NCBI GenBank assembly: GCA_036971715.1
Contig: JAVHJL010000005.1
Coordinates: forward strand, 2,542,001-2,606,000
From: Arthrobotrys musiformis
Taxonomy: Eukaryota; Ascomycota; Orbiliomycetes; Orbiliales; Orbiliaceae
DNA: 64,000 nt
Direction: 5' to 3'
This document shows, piece after piece, positions 43,539-53,810 of this stretch (positions within the stretch are counted from its first letter, which is position 1; the number at the start of each line of letters is the position of its first letter). The position numbers and the translations under genes are program-made. Under the pieces are notes generated by a model. The model did not search any database and had not been told where the DNA came from. It saw only the letters and a program-made list of their open reading frames with translations.

Positions 43539-46500
43539 ATGGCATCTGTGGCCGACCAGGAGGATATTCCACTCGTAAGCAATCTTAATATCTACGTCTA
43601 GCTTTATAAATTTATCATCCAAGTCGAAACGGTAAACTCTAACATAGTAAACCGGCCAGTCTGTCGACCCACTTCGTGGTTCCTCAATCACAGGAAGACT
43701 CTACGGTGCGACCCGTCCGGGTGCAACGGACTCAACCCAAATCGACACCTTCGACTCCACAGATCCGGTCGAAGGATCCCCAGAACCCTACATATCAGAT
43801 CCCATAAATCCCCTCTACCCGCTCAACCTCTCCCTCGGACTCACCCCAGCCTTCGACGCCCTCGGGATCAATTTCCAAACCCCCCATCAACATCCACAAC
43901 CCAACAAGATCCAATTCGCGGAAGATATAAACCCGGAGCATAGGATTATCATAGAGGGAATGCTGAAGACCAACTGGAGCCCCGGGGAGGATCCAGAGGA
44001 AGCGGAAAACTCTGTTATAATGATGGATCACAGCGGTATTCCGGAGGACTCGCCGTCTCCTTCGCATCCACTTGCCACTTCTACACCCGCGCCGATATGT
44101 ATCCTACCCCCGGACGAAGCCGGGTGGAAAACAGCGACGATAAAGACAAGCGGACCGAATACCGCGAGGAAGGTATACGAACAAGAGGAAATCTGGCAGG
44201 CGGAGGGGAATATCCCCCCCGACGAACTAGTCTACGACAGGCAGACGAAGTTGTTCGAGAACTACAATGCGGAGCTAAAACAACGAGATGAAGATAACAG
44301 AAGCGTCATCCTCGATCACGTCGACTTCGTGCCCGAGGATATGGATGTGGAACCCCAAGACACCGAAATGGAGGATGAGGAAACACCAATCCCCGTCCCC
44401 GTTCCGGTAACTCCAGCCACTGGCCTCAGAAGAGCCGTAACCCGTGCTCAAAGCACTGCTAAGAAATTAGTACTCCTCAAACAAGAGGAGGAAAAACCAG
44501 CCCCGCAAACTGAGCCCCGTAAACCCGTCAAGGGGGGCCCAAAGACGCCGGCCGCAGCCGCACCACCCAGCGTTTCCGGATTGTATAAAACTGCAAAAAG
44601 CACGGGGAAGACGCATCGTAGTTGGGGATGGTATGATTCCACAAGTTTTAGTCCGTTGGAGAGCCGTGGAGAGCGAGATGAGGGTGAAGCCGCAGCACCA
44701 GCGAAGAAACCTGGTAAGGGTAAAAAAGGAAAGAAGACAAAGGATGAAGTTGTCAGTGAGAAGATATTGCCAAGTGAGGACACTGAAGAGGAAAGACCGA
44801 AGAGAAAGGCGAAGACGAAGAACGATAATGAAGACGAAGACGATGGGAGTGATGTTAAAGATAGCGACGGCGAGGATGAGCAAAAGCCTTCTCGGAAACC
44901 CAAGACTACTAAGGGGAAACAAAAGACAAAACAGGAATCAAGCGATGAGGAAGAAACTGTCGACAAGCCCGCGCCCAAAACGCAAGGACACTCAAAAGAT
45001 GGCACTACAAAGAAAAAGAAAAAGCAGAAGAATGAAGATGAAGGTGCCTTTAAACCTGAAAAGGGCTCTTCGGATGTAGAAGAAGAAGAATATGAGAAGC
45101 CAAAAGCAAAGCCTGGGAGAAAGCCCGCGAAAGTCGTACAGACCGTGGATAACGATGAAAAGAATACGGAAGGGTCAGAAGAAGAAGAGGGGGAAGAAGA
45201 AGCGAGCTCCAATGCCGGCACTGATCAAGGTAGCCAGGATGAGGAGACCGAAGAGGAAGAAGAGAATAGCGAGGCAGGAGAAGAAGGGAGTAACGAAGCT
45301 GGATCTGGGTCTGGGTCTGGATCTGAAGACGACAGCAACGGCGATGAGCATCATACCGAATCCGAAAATGAAGAGGGTGACGAAGAGGATGAAGAGGAGG
45401 AGAAGGAAGAGTCCGTCGAATATCAACCGGCAACAGCAGTTCGAACGGCCAGAGTTGGGGATAAAGCACCGTCTAAAGACAACGGCAAATCTGCATCCTC
45501 TAAGAGTAGCGCCGCTCCCACCAAAAGCCGTGATAGGAGCTTAATGAAGCGCCTATCGGTTGGCAGGCAGAGGTCAAAGGCCGTTGACCAACCTGGACTT
45601 AGACAAGTCCAAGCAGACAAAGCATTCGAAATGCAGGAGCAATTTAAGCGCGACGGGTCACTGCGCGAGGTTCATTTCAGTGGGTTTGTTCCGTCCGAAG
45701 CTGGTTGGGCTGGTGGGAAGAAGGAAGCGGCGCCTCCCGCACCACCACCACCATTCCCGTTCCCACTCCCAGAGCCTTCTGTCAAGGGAATCCTGAAAAA
45801 GACTGGAAAGGAGACCGATGATAAGGAGCAATATAATACCAAAGCGTCCGACGATACCAAGAAAGAGGATCGTAAAACCAAACAACGAACGGAGAAGGTA
45901 TTCCCGATAACGAAAGAGGAAATCGAGGCTGCGATTGCAGCTTTGAAGGGATCCGACAAAGCACTCGAGAGGGCGAAGGCCAGCGCGAAGGAGTATAAAC
46001 TCAAATGTGACAAAGCATACAAAACAATAAGGACGCAACAAAAGATGATAGCCAAATTGGAGGGCGACTTATTCCGTATCGGTAATGAATGTGGTCAGTT
46101 GGAACTAGAGCTCGCAGCAAAGAATGGTAAGTATTCACCCATACATCCCTAAGTTTTAAAATCGGAGAGAATTTAAATCCTGGATTGATGCATGTTGGAA
46201 TAGCCATCGGACACGACAATCTAGCGTATTTGTATACAGAAGCGCTAGTTGATAATTTCGACGAAGACATATTTTACTCGGAATGGGCATTGGGTCGGGG
46301 AAGATTTAAGAGGTTTAGTACCTTCGAAGAGATCGGTGCCTCACCACTTAATGTCCGGGGATTAGAGGACCAGCCTTTTTCACATACACTCTACAACAAT
46401 CCATTCCGTCACAGAGATATGCAGCACAGACGTGCAATCATCAACAGCCTGACATACCCTGGAAACGTTATGTTGGTTGACCACAACATCAGATACTTCT

Positions 46501-47306
46501 TCCATTGCTGTTCTTGTAAAACTATTTCGATGGTGAGCGTATTCTTCTTCCAAGATGAGCTTATTTGGTCAACTTGTAGGTGCTTCAACTGTAACGATCA
46601 CAAATGCTGCGCTAGGTGCTCACGTTGGACCGCCCCATTGCCTAAAAACACTCAGCCCGGGGCCATTAGTGCGATTGAGCTGCTGACCAGACATAACACG
46701 AGGGAGAACTACGAGGCTTCTTTGTACTTGAGAGGGATATGGAAGGACTACCTCCGGCAGAAGGACAGGTTCCTGAACGAACCGATGGAATTTATCGATC
46801 CTCCTGATGGCCATCCCCGTGAACACTCTACTAGCTCACACGAACCCTTGTCTGAGGAAGAAGCGGGGGAAGAAGTGGGGGAAGAAGCGGGGGAAGAAGC
46901 GGGGGAAGAGGCGGAGGAAGAAGCGGAGGAAGAAGTGGAGGAAAACAACACCGAAGGGACTGGGCTACGGTCATTGGGGAAAAGGAAGAGCGGGTATGGA
47001 ACGGAAAGAGAGCAACGTGCGGTCAAGAGGAGGAGGATCGAAGAGATTTTTGAGAAGAGCCGGCTTATTCGTCGACAACATGAGGCACTCGAATGGGAAG
47101 TAGAAGAAGACCATGATGACTTTTTATATCATGACAAGCACAAAGATGACGACAAAAACGACGAAGAGGACGAGGACGGAGAGGACGAAGAAGATGAGGA
47201 AGATGAGGAAGACGAGGAAGACGAGGAAGACGAAAATGAAGATGAAGGAGATAAAGAAGATGAGGGAGGTGATGATAGTGAGGAGAATGAGGAGGAGGAG
47301 GACTAA
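43539..47306 (+). CDS. Very large acidic protein with coiled coil and Cys-rich C-terminal module
   Basis: The proposed model has three exons (43539-43574, 43660-46126, 46204-47306) and 1,201 residues. Exon 1 (MASVADQEDIPL) joins exon 2 in phase at 43660, with a CTAAC branch site before the acceptor. Residues 13-200 have a folded look (LYGATRPGATDSTQ, YPLNLSLGLTPAFDALG, IIIEGMLKTNWSPG). Next comes a long Lys/Glu/Asp-rich disordered region, then FSGFVPSEAGW, a Pro tract and a coiled coil (YKTIRTQQKMIAKLEGDLFR). A strong GTAAGT donor at 46127 joins in phase to exon 3. That exon has a Cys cluster (HCCSCK, then CRCFNCNDHKCCARC), a GEEAGEE repeat and a Glu/Asp tail. If the second intron is not used, the product ends at 46152 and exon 3 is a separate 373-residue gene with no promoter room. 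I do not recognise the function; a nuclear or chromatin role is only a guess. Confidence 0.62.
46853..46945 (+). repeat. Coding GAAGCGGGGGAA-type repeat
   Basis: Tandem 12-bp units encode EEAG/EEAE repeats in exon 3 of the large acidic gene. Confidence 0.85.
47159..47245 (+). repeat. Coding GAAGAC/GATGAG repeat (acidic tail)
   Basis: Purine-only triplets encode an almost pure Asp/Glu run near the C-terminus of the large acidic protein. Confidence 0.85.
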
Positions 47307-48100
47307 ATCTAGAATGAAAACGACGAACAAGGGATGAAGTGGAGGCAAAGTCCCGAGACCAATATAGTCTCAAACCGCTTCTACCTGGCTACTTAGCTAT
47401 GGCACTTGAGTAAGTATAGGTGCAACATGGATGATTAGGTATATATCGATCTCGTCTTGTATATCATTCGTTTGAAGTATATAACGTATATATCTGTGTA
47501 TCTTCACCACCCACTTAACTTATACGATCCACCATACTATATACTACTGCCTCCCAATAAAATGCAAGACTTATGTCATAACCCAAACGCTGCTGACAAT
47601 ACTCCAAAAAAAAAAAAAAAAAAAAAAAAAAAAGTGGAAATGGAAATCGATGTATTATCACCCGAGAGTGGGCTTCTCTTAACTTGCCAATTTCAAGTTC
47701 CGGGCAAGTGGGAAGTCACAAGTGAGACCGGTCATTTGTCTGAAACAGCAGCGCGTTGCATTTTGTGCGTTGTCATTCCCGGCCAACATCGAAGATGCCC
47801 CTTCGAGACAACCGCAGCGACGAACAATGCAGACATTCTCATGCAGCCAACCGGCAACATCCACGCTCTCATCAACAAACCTCACAGTTCACAGCTGTCT
47901 TCTTAGCCTGCCTTCCACCTGCCAGCGGACCCTCCTCGCGCCTCCTATTTAACCATCGGCGGCCTCGACCTCTCCTTCGATTCAGATTTGGCCACCATCC
48001 TCAGCTTTGTTATTGTTGTTATTATCGTCATCACAAACGGCTCAGCTGATGCGAGAAACGAACCGGACGACCTCCTGGACACCTTAGAGTAGCCGTTGCA
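47307..48100. other. Intergenic region with poly-A tract
   Basis: This holds the 3' flank of the large acidic gene and the promoter of the Ser/Pro-rich gene, with a 28-nt A run at 47606-47633. No gene is seen. Confidence 0.45.
47606..47633. repeat. Poly-A tract (28 nt)
   Basis: The longest homopolymer in the window. It could be a nucleosome-excluding promoter element or a trace of a processed insertion; no target-site duplication was noticed. Confidence 0.9.
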
Positions 48101-50509
48101 ATGGCATACTCGGCCCACAAGTCCGCTATTCCGCCCCCTTCGCCATCGCCTTACTCTCGTTTACCGACTCCGGCAAACTCTCACTTCAATCGTCCTCATA
48201 ACTCACGGTCCGTCTCTTCCTCCGCTTACGGCTCTTTACACCCTTCGCCGAGTCGCCCGACACTCCAACCTCATCACAATTCGTATGATTCGTTTGCGCC
48301 GCAGCCATGCCCTACACCAACTCCGACATCAACATCAACGCCCAAACCCTCGGGTTTTGGCCTCCAACGGTCCGCAAGTACTGTTCATTCAGGTCACAAG
48401 CGCCAAAATTCAATTGCTGAGAAAGCAAAAATGTTTGAGAGGCTTGATGATGGTATCATGAGGTCACCGAGCGTCTCCGCAGGCCCGGGATATGGATCAA
48501 GTGCTAGTAATCTAAGAATTCCCAATACGACCAAAAGAGACCATTTGGCGAGCGTCACATCCCCTACCTCCCACAGGACCTCCTCTCGACCTTCTTCTTA
48601 CGTCGAAAGCGGCAACCACCAAGAGTTCTTTGGAGATGTCAAAAGTCAGATGTCAGGTTTGCGAAGGCCATCCCAACCGCTTAATGTTATGCCAGATAGT
48701 TTGGGGAGTCGTCAGACTCAGGAATATGATAGTCAGGCCGGTCTGGTAACACAGGCTTCCCCTGCACCAATGCGAAAGTCTCTGGGCCTTTTGAGTGAAC
48801 CTTCGCCGGTTCCTCCGCAACCGAAGGAAAACATTCGAATGGACGATTCTCAGCTTATGCCGCCGCCTCCATCTTTAATACGCCAATTTTCGGCGTCTTC
48901 TACGGCCCATCAAAACCCTGTTACTGTAGAAGCACCTGTTCAAGCCCCATTCAAGCCACCAACCCCAACCCCACCATCTCAGGTGCCTACCCCATCTCCT
49001 AGAAAGGGGACACATATTAGAGCCCAGAGTCATGTAGTAGGACCGACTTCAAAATTGCCTCCTAGAGCAACTTCAACCCGCCCAATGGATCCACGGCCAA
49101 CACCAACCGTTGGGAAAAAAGTTATGGGCCCACCGCGGCCGCCGAGTACTCTGCATTCTATACCTAGCGCGCGTCCTAGGGCAGTATCTCATAATGCTGC
49201 CGAGACGAGACGCATCGCGACCCCGGCGAATGATTTACCCCTCCCGAAGGGATCTCGGCATGCTTCTGGTAGAATAATTGCCCCTCCGCGTCCTACTTCT
49301 ACTCGCCCAAACGAACCTGTCCCTAGCCCCGCTAGCACGCGACGACCCACAGTTAGTGGCAGTCGTCCAAGGCCGCCATCTAGTCATATAGCAGCGCCCC
49401 CCTCGGGTGTGTCTTCGAGGGGATCGGATACGGAATCCAGTATGCGGTCAGAAAGCGTAGCATCTACCACTTCCAATACTAGTTCCGTCCGTTCGGATTT
49501 GACTACTCGCCCTAAGACAGCAGGCCGAACAACGATAGCCCATAAGCCGGTTCAAGAGCCAACTAGCCCCGTCCGTGGCCATAAGAAAACTGCATCGACA
49601 TTGGTATCCGCGAAGCCATCTAAACCCAGCTTTAATACATTCAAAGTAGAGTATCAGCCTGCCGTACTTGCACCGAAGCCTTCAATGGCGTCGTTGCTGC
49701 AACAACACCCACAGCCAACGACTTCTTCTGTTCAATCCACCGAGGCTCTTCGTGCTCAAACGAGGCTTCTTCAGTTGGCAATTCTTCACGCCAAAAGCTT
49801 CAACTCAACTACCGCCCTAAAAACAACTGCACACGACAAACTTTACCAACGTTTTTCCGGTATCCGGGATAGAAGCCTCTTGGTGGCTGACGCTCACCGT
49901 CGGGAACAAGAACTAGTAGACTTACATTCTTTATCATTAGTATTGAAAAAGTCGGCTATGCTCAATACCGGTTCGGGTAATCCAAAGGATAAACTATCAA
50001 GCAGTCCCGAAGAGGCTATTCAGCTTCTTTCCGAACATTTGTCTAAAGTCTTGGGGTGGTTCGCAGAAGGGCAATATGAAGGAGAGTTCACCAGGATGAC
50101 ACGGATCTTCGAGGAGTGGGTCTCGCTTCCTGATGAGCATGAGAAGAAAATTGACGGTCTGGGGATTGAGTATTCTCGAGATGTGCTTCGAGTAAAGAGG
50201 AAAATGGAAATGGCCCTGAGAGGCCTCGAAGGCTGGATGGTTTTGGTGGTTGATGGAGAAAGGGCAGAGGAAGTGGAGGGGACGCTCGGATTGAAGAGTT
50301 CGCTGGGGCGAGTCCTTAGCGTTGCAGTTGGGCGGTTGAAGGTTGGGCTCGAAGAATTGGCGGCAATCCAAACTATTGAGAAGACGGTTGTCGCCGCCTT
50401 GAGGAAGGAGCTCAAGAATAAGGTCCGCGACTTGTTCGAGGCCAGAAAAGAGATTGATCTGGTGCGACAGAAGAAGAGCCTTGCGGCTTGGACTCCAGCA
50501 TGGTCCTAA
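48101..50509 (+). CDS. Ser/Pro-rich protein with C-terminal coiled coil, possibly augmin subunit-like
   Basis: Single exon, 802 residues. The first 540 residues are basic, Ser/Pro/Thr-rich and disordered, with many RPP/STRP motifs. Such sequence is typical of microtubule-binding proteins. The last 250 residues are helical: ALRAQTRLLQLAILHAKSF, then REQELVDLHSLSLVLKKS, WVSLPDEHEKK and VAALRKELKNKVRDLFEARKEID. The pairing of a basic disordered N-terminus with an RLLQL-type helix that reads arm-like resembles HAUS8, the microtubule-binding subunit of augmin, which filamentous fungi such as Aspergillus possess. This is a weak resemblance from memory; an unrelated cytoskeletal protein is equally possible. 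It converges with the gene at 51158-51769. Confidence 0.7.
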   Translation: MAYSAHKSAIPPPSPSPYSRLPTPANSHFNRPHNSRSVSSSAYGSLHPSPSRPTLQPHHNSYDSFAPQPCPTPTPTSTSTPKPSGFGLQRSASTVHSGHKRQNSIAEKAKMFERLDDGIMRSPSVSAGPGYGSSASNLRIPNTTKRDHLASVTSPTSHRTSSRPSSYVESGNHQEFFGDVKSQMSGLRRPSQPLNVMPDSLGSRQTQEYDSQAGLVTQASPAPMRKSLGLLSEPSPVPPQPKENIRMDDSQLMPPPPSLIRQFSASSTAHQNPVTVEAPVQAPFKPPTPTPPSQVPTPSPRKGTHIRAQSHVVGPTSKLPPRATSTRPMDPRPTPTVGKKVMGPPRPPSTLHSIPSARPRAVSHNAAETRRIATPANDLPLPKGSRHASGRIIAPPRPTSTRPNEPVPSPASTRRPTVSGSRPRPPSSHIAAPPSGVSSRGSDTESSMRSESVASTTSNTSSVRSDLTTRPKTAGRTTIAHKPVQEPTSPVRGHKKTASTLVSAKPSKPSFNTFKVEYQPAVLAPKPSMASLLQQHPQPTTSSVQSTEALRAQTRLLQLAILHAKSFNSTTALKTTAHDKLYQRFSGIRDRSLLVADAHRREQELVDLHSLSLVLKKSAMLNTGSGNPKDKLSSSPEEAIQLLSEHLSKVLGWFAEGQYEGEFTRMTRIFEEWVSLPDEHEKKIDGLGIEYSRDVLRVKRKMEMALRGLEGWMVLVVDGERAEEVEGTLGLKSSLGRVLSVAVGRLKVGLEELAAIQTIEKTVVAALRKELKNKVRDLFEARKEIDLVRQKKSLAAWTPAWS

Positions 50510-51157
50510 ACCTCCTAGGCGATGCAAGGACTTGCAAACACTGTCATTCGAATCACCATAATTTCTCGAAGGACCCCGCTACGACAGACACACTTACCAT
50601 TTAGATACCCTACTAATGTTTTATTTCTACCCATCCTTTCTAAGAGCGAAGCGGGGCTTGACGAATTGCACTGGTTCATTGCTTTCCTTTTTGTTTAGAG
50701 GTCTTCCGGAGCAAGTGTATGAACTACGAGAGCTATAGTTTTTTCTTTATTCTTTTCTCCTTCTCCCTTTTCTGGTTTTCTTGTCTGGATCAAATTCCAT
50801 GTTAGCAATATCTGCTTCTTAGCGTCGTGGGAGGTCCTTTTCTTTTTACTTTTCTTTCTTTTTTCCCCTTCAGCGACGTTCCCTAGCCTCCGGAGTATAG
50901 TTTCAAAGACCAGCTTTATGTTATATTAAGATTACACAAATGTTCACCATTAAATACAAGGTTGCCACAGCACATTAATTTGAGCACCACGCTGGAGGGG
51001 GAAAAAAGAAACGACGCCAGAGAATCACCATGATAAACGCCTCATATACACCCGTCCATATCGTAAGATTCCTCTTCCCAAAACAAGATCCAAACCTTCG
51101 GAGGGACAGCCCGTCAACTACAGCCCCTGGTTGGCAAGAAGGTAATTTATTTCTCTC
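50510..51157. other. Convergent 3' intergenic region
   Basis: T/C-rich sequence lies between two 3' ends, with CTTTTCTTTC-type tracts near 50740-50870. No gene is seen. Confidence 0.45.
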
Positions 51158-51769
51158 TCAAGCTCCATATTCCGAACCGGATGCATCGGATTCTGTGTAA
51201 GCGCTCTCTGCATCGTCATCGTCGTATTCGTCAAACTCCTCTTCAGACTCTTCTTCGAAATCGTCTTCCTCCTCGGAATCGTCCTCAGAATCTAACTTTT
51301 TCTTTTGTTGCAACTTTGCAGCACTGGCCGTAGCAGCAGCGCGCTTGGGAGGTGGTCCCTTTTTGATCGTTTCCTTTTTCGCAGCAGCAGCAGAAGCGCG
51401 GCCACGGGTTCTGGCGCCGCTCTTCTTTGGTTTCTTGACCTCCTCCTCTGAGAAATCTGATTCCTCAAAGTTTGGTTCGGATTCATCTTCAGTTATATCA
51501 TCCTCAGAGGGAGGAGTGGCGGCCTTCTGTTTCTTTGGGGTGGGCTTTGATGCCTTAGCCGGCTTCTTGATAGGTTTGGAGTATACTTCCTCCTCGTCTT
51601 CGTCTTCTTCTTCTTCGTCATCCGACGTATTAGCCTTGCGTTTCTTTGACGAAGGGGTAGCCGTTGCGCCGTTTCCGTTTTTTGAGGTGGTTTTAAGCTT
51701 GACAGGAACGTCTTTTATAACCGAACCAGAACCCAATTTCTGCGCTGGAGCTTTCGCGGTGGTAGCCAT
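51158..51769 (-). CDS. Small acidic/basic low-complexity nuclear-type protein
   Basis: Single exon, 203 residues from the ATG at 51769; an upstream in-frame ATG at 51802 is less likely because it adds a hydrophobic leader-like YLIQIQIYQK. The sequence alternates Lys-rich blocks (KKRKANTS, KKPKKSGARTRGRAS) with Glu/Asp runs and contains many casein-kinase-2-type Ser-Asp/Glu sites. It ends in an acidic Asp/Tyr/Ser tail. Basic clusters could serve as nuclear localisation signals. No domain is recognisable. The composition fits chromatin- or nucleolus-associated proteins; no function is assigned. Confidence 0.65.
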   Translation of the reverse strand: MATTAKAPAQKLGSGSVIKDVPVKLKTTSKNGNGATATPSSKKRKANTSDDEEEEDEDEEEVYSKPIKKPAKASKPTPKKQKAATPPSEDDITEDESEPNFEESDFSEEEVKKPKKSGARTRGRASAAAAKKETIKKGPPPKRAAATASAAKLQQKKKLDSEDDSEEEDDFEEESEEEFDEYDDDDAESAYTESDASGSEYGA

Positions 51770-52187
51770 TTTTTGATAGATTTGGATTTGAATGAGGTAC
51801 AAAAAAGGGGGGAGCTAATCGCAATGAACGATATTTTGAACTTTTACTATCTGAGATAGTGGACGGTATGGGGAGGGTCCCTGGCGGTCTGAGATAAGAA
51901 GGGCGAAGATGCGAGCGCGCTGACCGTTAATTGGGGGAGGTTGGCGCGGATGGTTGATTGTGTCTGCGCGCGCGGACGTCAGCCCTTCTTTCTCATCCCA
52001 TCTGGTGATGCCATCCCAACACAACAACGCACAGATTCCAACAACCCCATTTCTCTTTGACCGGTCCGTGATTCGGTCTACCTCTATACCTCTATACCTC
52101 TTGGTGCTTCATCTAAGTATGTACATATATACATAAGTAAGTATGTAAGCCGATGTAAGTCGACACATACTTCAAAATTGCTGATAT
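51770..52187. other. Intergenic region between two minus-strand genes
   Basis: This holds the promoter of the small nuclear-type gene, and the 3' flank of the DHCR24-like gene with GTATGTAAG/TACATA repeats near 52118-52170. No gene is seen. Confidence 0.4.
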
Positions 52188-53810
52188 CTACAAATCCTTC
52201 CATTTCGACTTCCGAGCTTCAAGATAGTGGCCACTCTCTATTGCCTTCTTGATCCCATAGAAACCACTAAGAGGCCAGGTTTCCCGCAGCTTCTCCTCAA
52301 ACCCCTTTTCGCCAGAGGTATCCTCAACTCCAATCTTGACTTTATCATAAATCGTGGGTAGCCCCGTCGCACGATACTTTTGTCGAAGCGAATCATACCA
52401 CTCTTTGTCAAACATCTCCCAGAACTCCGCTTCATTGTAGTACGTCTGCGCGTACAGCCACTTCATCGCACCAAGTTCCTTCAACTTGGCTTCTAGCCCC
52501 CTATTTGCCTTGATGAAATCTAGATGATGAGGGCAATTACCCCACACTCCAACATTCAACATCTCTTTCTGTTCACCGGATCCCTTTGTCACCGAGTGCG
52601 GGTGAATTGTTGGCACGGGACTCTGCTTGAGCGGGCATAGCCACAGCGGCCAGATCCCAAGGTTCTTATCGGTGTACTTTACAAACTCTTCGACGTTCTC
52701 GTAGGGGACCGCAAGATCCTGTACGACATACCGTTTGGATTGACCGCTCGCATGCAAAGCCTTATACATCATCCTTGTATGTAGGAAATCATCGAGCCAC
52801 CATCGCGTGAAGGAGTTGAATGGGAATGAAAAGTACTCGAACGCCGCTTTGCCGACCCAGAAACCACCGCGGTCGTATCTGAAAAGGTATTCCGCGATAG
52901 GAATGCTTTCGGTAACGGGTGCTCCTTGGGCTTTCTCCAGCATTTCCTTGACGTGGAGGTAGAACCATGGGTCTTTGGCGTCGCTGAAGCGTTGTATTGG
53001 ATGATTTGAAACGGAGTTCGTCATTGTCCCCGTGACTATGGCGCCGTTCGTTTGGGAGTATAGAATCCCATCGACGTAGTCGGACGAGTTGTTATTAGTA
53101 AAGGATTGGATGGTATCTGTCGCTTGTCGCACACTAGATACCGGATGGTACGTCGCCTCGACATATTTAGTCGCCGGGATAAGTTGTAGATTTACCAGTG
53201 TTGTTACTCCTAGTGTTCCTAATGCTCCGGCACCACCCCAGAATAAATCGGAGTTTTCTGTGGGTGAGGCGGTTACGACTTCGCCATCTGCTAAAACCAT
53301 CTCAAGGGAATTTATGGTGTGGTTGAAGAATCCATGTTTGAAAGAACTAGATTCGCCAGATGTTCCGTTGTAGCCACCGCCGACTGTAATACCAGGGAAT
53401 TCCATGACCACAGGGGGTATCAAGCCGTGCTCTAGCGTAGCCTCGACGAGCCGATCCATGGGGACGTTTGGCTCCACAAGCGCAGTTTGAGAATCTTTAT
53501 CCACATGTAATACATTTGATAATTCTTTCGTGCTGACAACGTTCTTCTTAGTAGTCTGTCTCGTGCTATTTGTCGAGCCGTGAGAAATTCGGAAGGTTTG
53601 TTTCTGGTCGTAAAAGTTGCGGATTACGCTAGATATTGTTTGGACAGCCTTGTTGTGGCGGTCTTGAGCTGACTGCTGCGGGGCAGACGCAAGGCTGCTG
53701 AAAAGCTGTTGTCGGCAGTTCCTGCAGGCGCCGGCATTGATGGCGCTCCGGCTGATGAATTTGCGGGCCGGCCCAGAGACCTGCTGTCTCAGCGCCAACG
53801 TGGAGCTCAT
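52188..53810 (-). CDS. DHCR24-like FAD-dependent oxidoreductase (delta-24 sterol reductase family)
   Basis: Single exon, 540 residues, close to animal DHCR24. An FAD-binding (PCMH-type) domain spans about residues 55-230. It shows VVSTKELSNVLHVD, VEPNVPMDRLVEATLEHGLIPPV, VMEFPGITVGGGYNGTSGES and ENSDLFWGGAGALGTLGVTT. The C-terminal domain carries DKDPW-like SDAKDPWFYLHVKE, DLAVPYENVEEFVKY, WPLWLCPLK and a terminal YYNEAEFWEMFD block. Animal and plant homologues reduce the delta-24 bond of sterols. The fungal substrate is uncertain, because ergosterol is methylated at C24. The first 45 residues are basic and Ser/Ala-rich with CRNC and no acidic residue. That looks like a mitochondrial presequence rather than the ER anchor of the animal enzyme. 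Confidence 0.85.
   Translation of the reverse strand: MSSTLALRQQVSGPARKFISRSAINAGACRNCRQQLFSSLASAPQQSAQDRHNKAVQTISSVIRNFYDQKQTFRISHGSTNSTRQTTKKNVVSTKELSNVLHVDKDSQTALVEPNVPMDRLVEATLEHGLIPPVVMEFPGITVGGGYNGTSGESSSFKHGFFNHTINSLEMVLADGEVVTASPTENSDLFWGGAGALGTLGVTTLVNLQLIPATKYVEATYHPVSSVRQATDTIQSFTNNNSSDYVDGILYSQTNGAIVTGTMTNSVSNHPIQRFSDAKDPWFYLHVKEMLEKAQGAPVTESIPIAEYLFRYDRGGFWVGKAAFEYFSFPFNSFTRWWLDDFLHTRMMYKALHASGQSKRYVVQDLAVPYENVEEFVKYTDKNLGIWPLWLCPLKQSPVPTIHPHSVTKGSGEQKEMLNVGVWGNCPHHLDFIKANRGLEAKLKELGAMKWLYAQTYYNEAEFWEMFDKEWYDSLRQKYRATGLPTIYDKVKIGVEDTSGEKGFEEKLRETWPLSGFYGIKKAIESGHYLEARKSKWKDL

Noticed and set aside
43960..46152. Large acidic gene starting at the first Met of the long frame (43960)
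   Set aside because: The frame is open and protein-like for another 300 bases upstream, to a good acceptor at 43659 that joins in phase to an ATG exon at 43539.
46533..46579. GTGAGC...TTGTAG looking like a 47-nt intron
   Set aside because: Removing it shifts the frame into an immediate stop and destroys the CRCFNCNDHKCCARC cluster, so it is probably not spliced.
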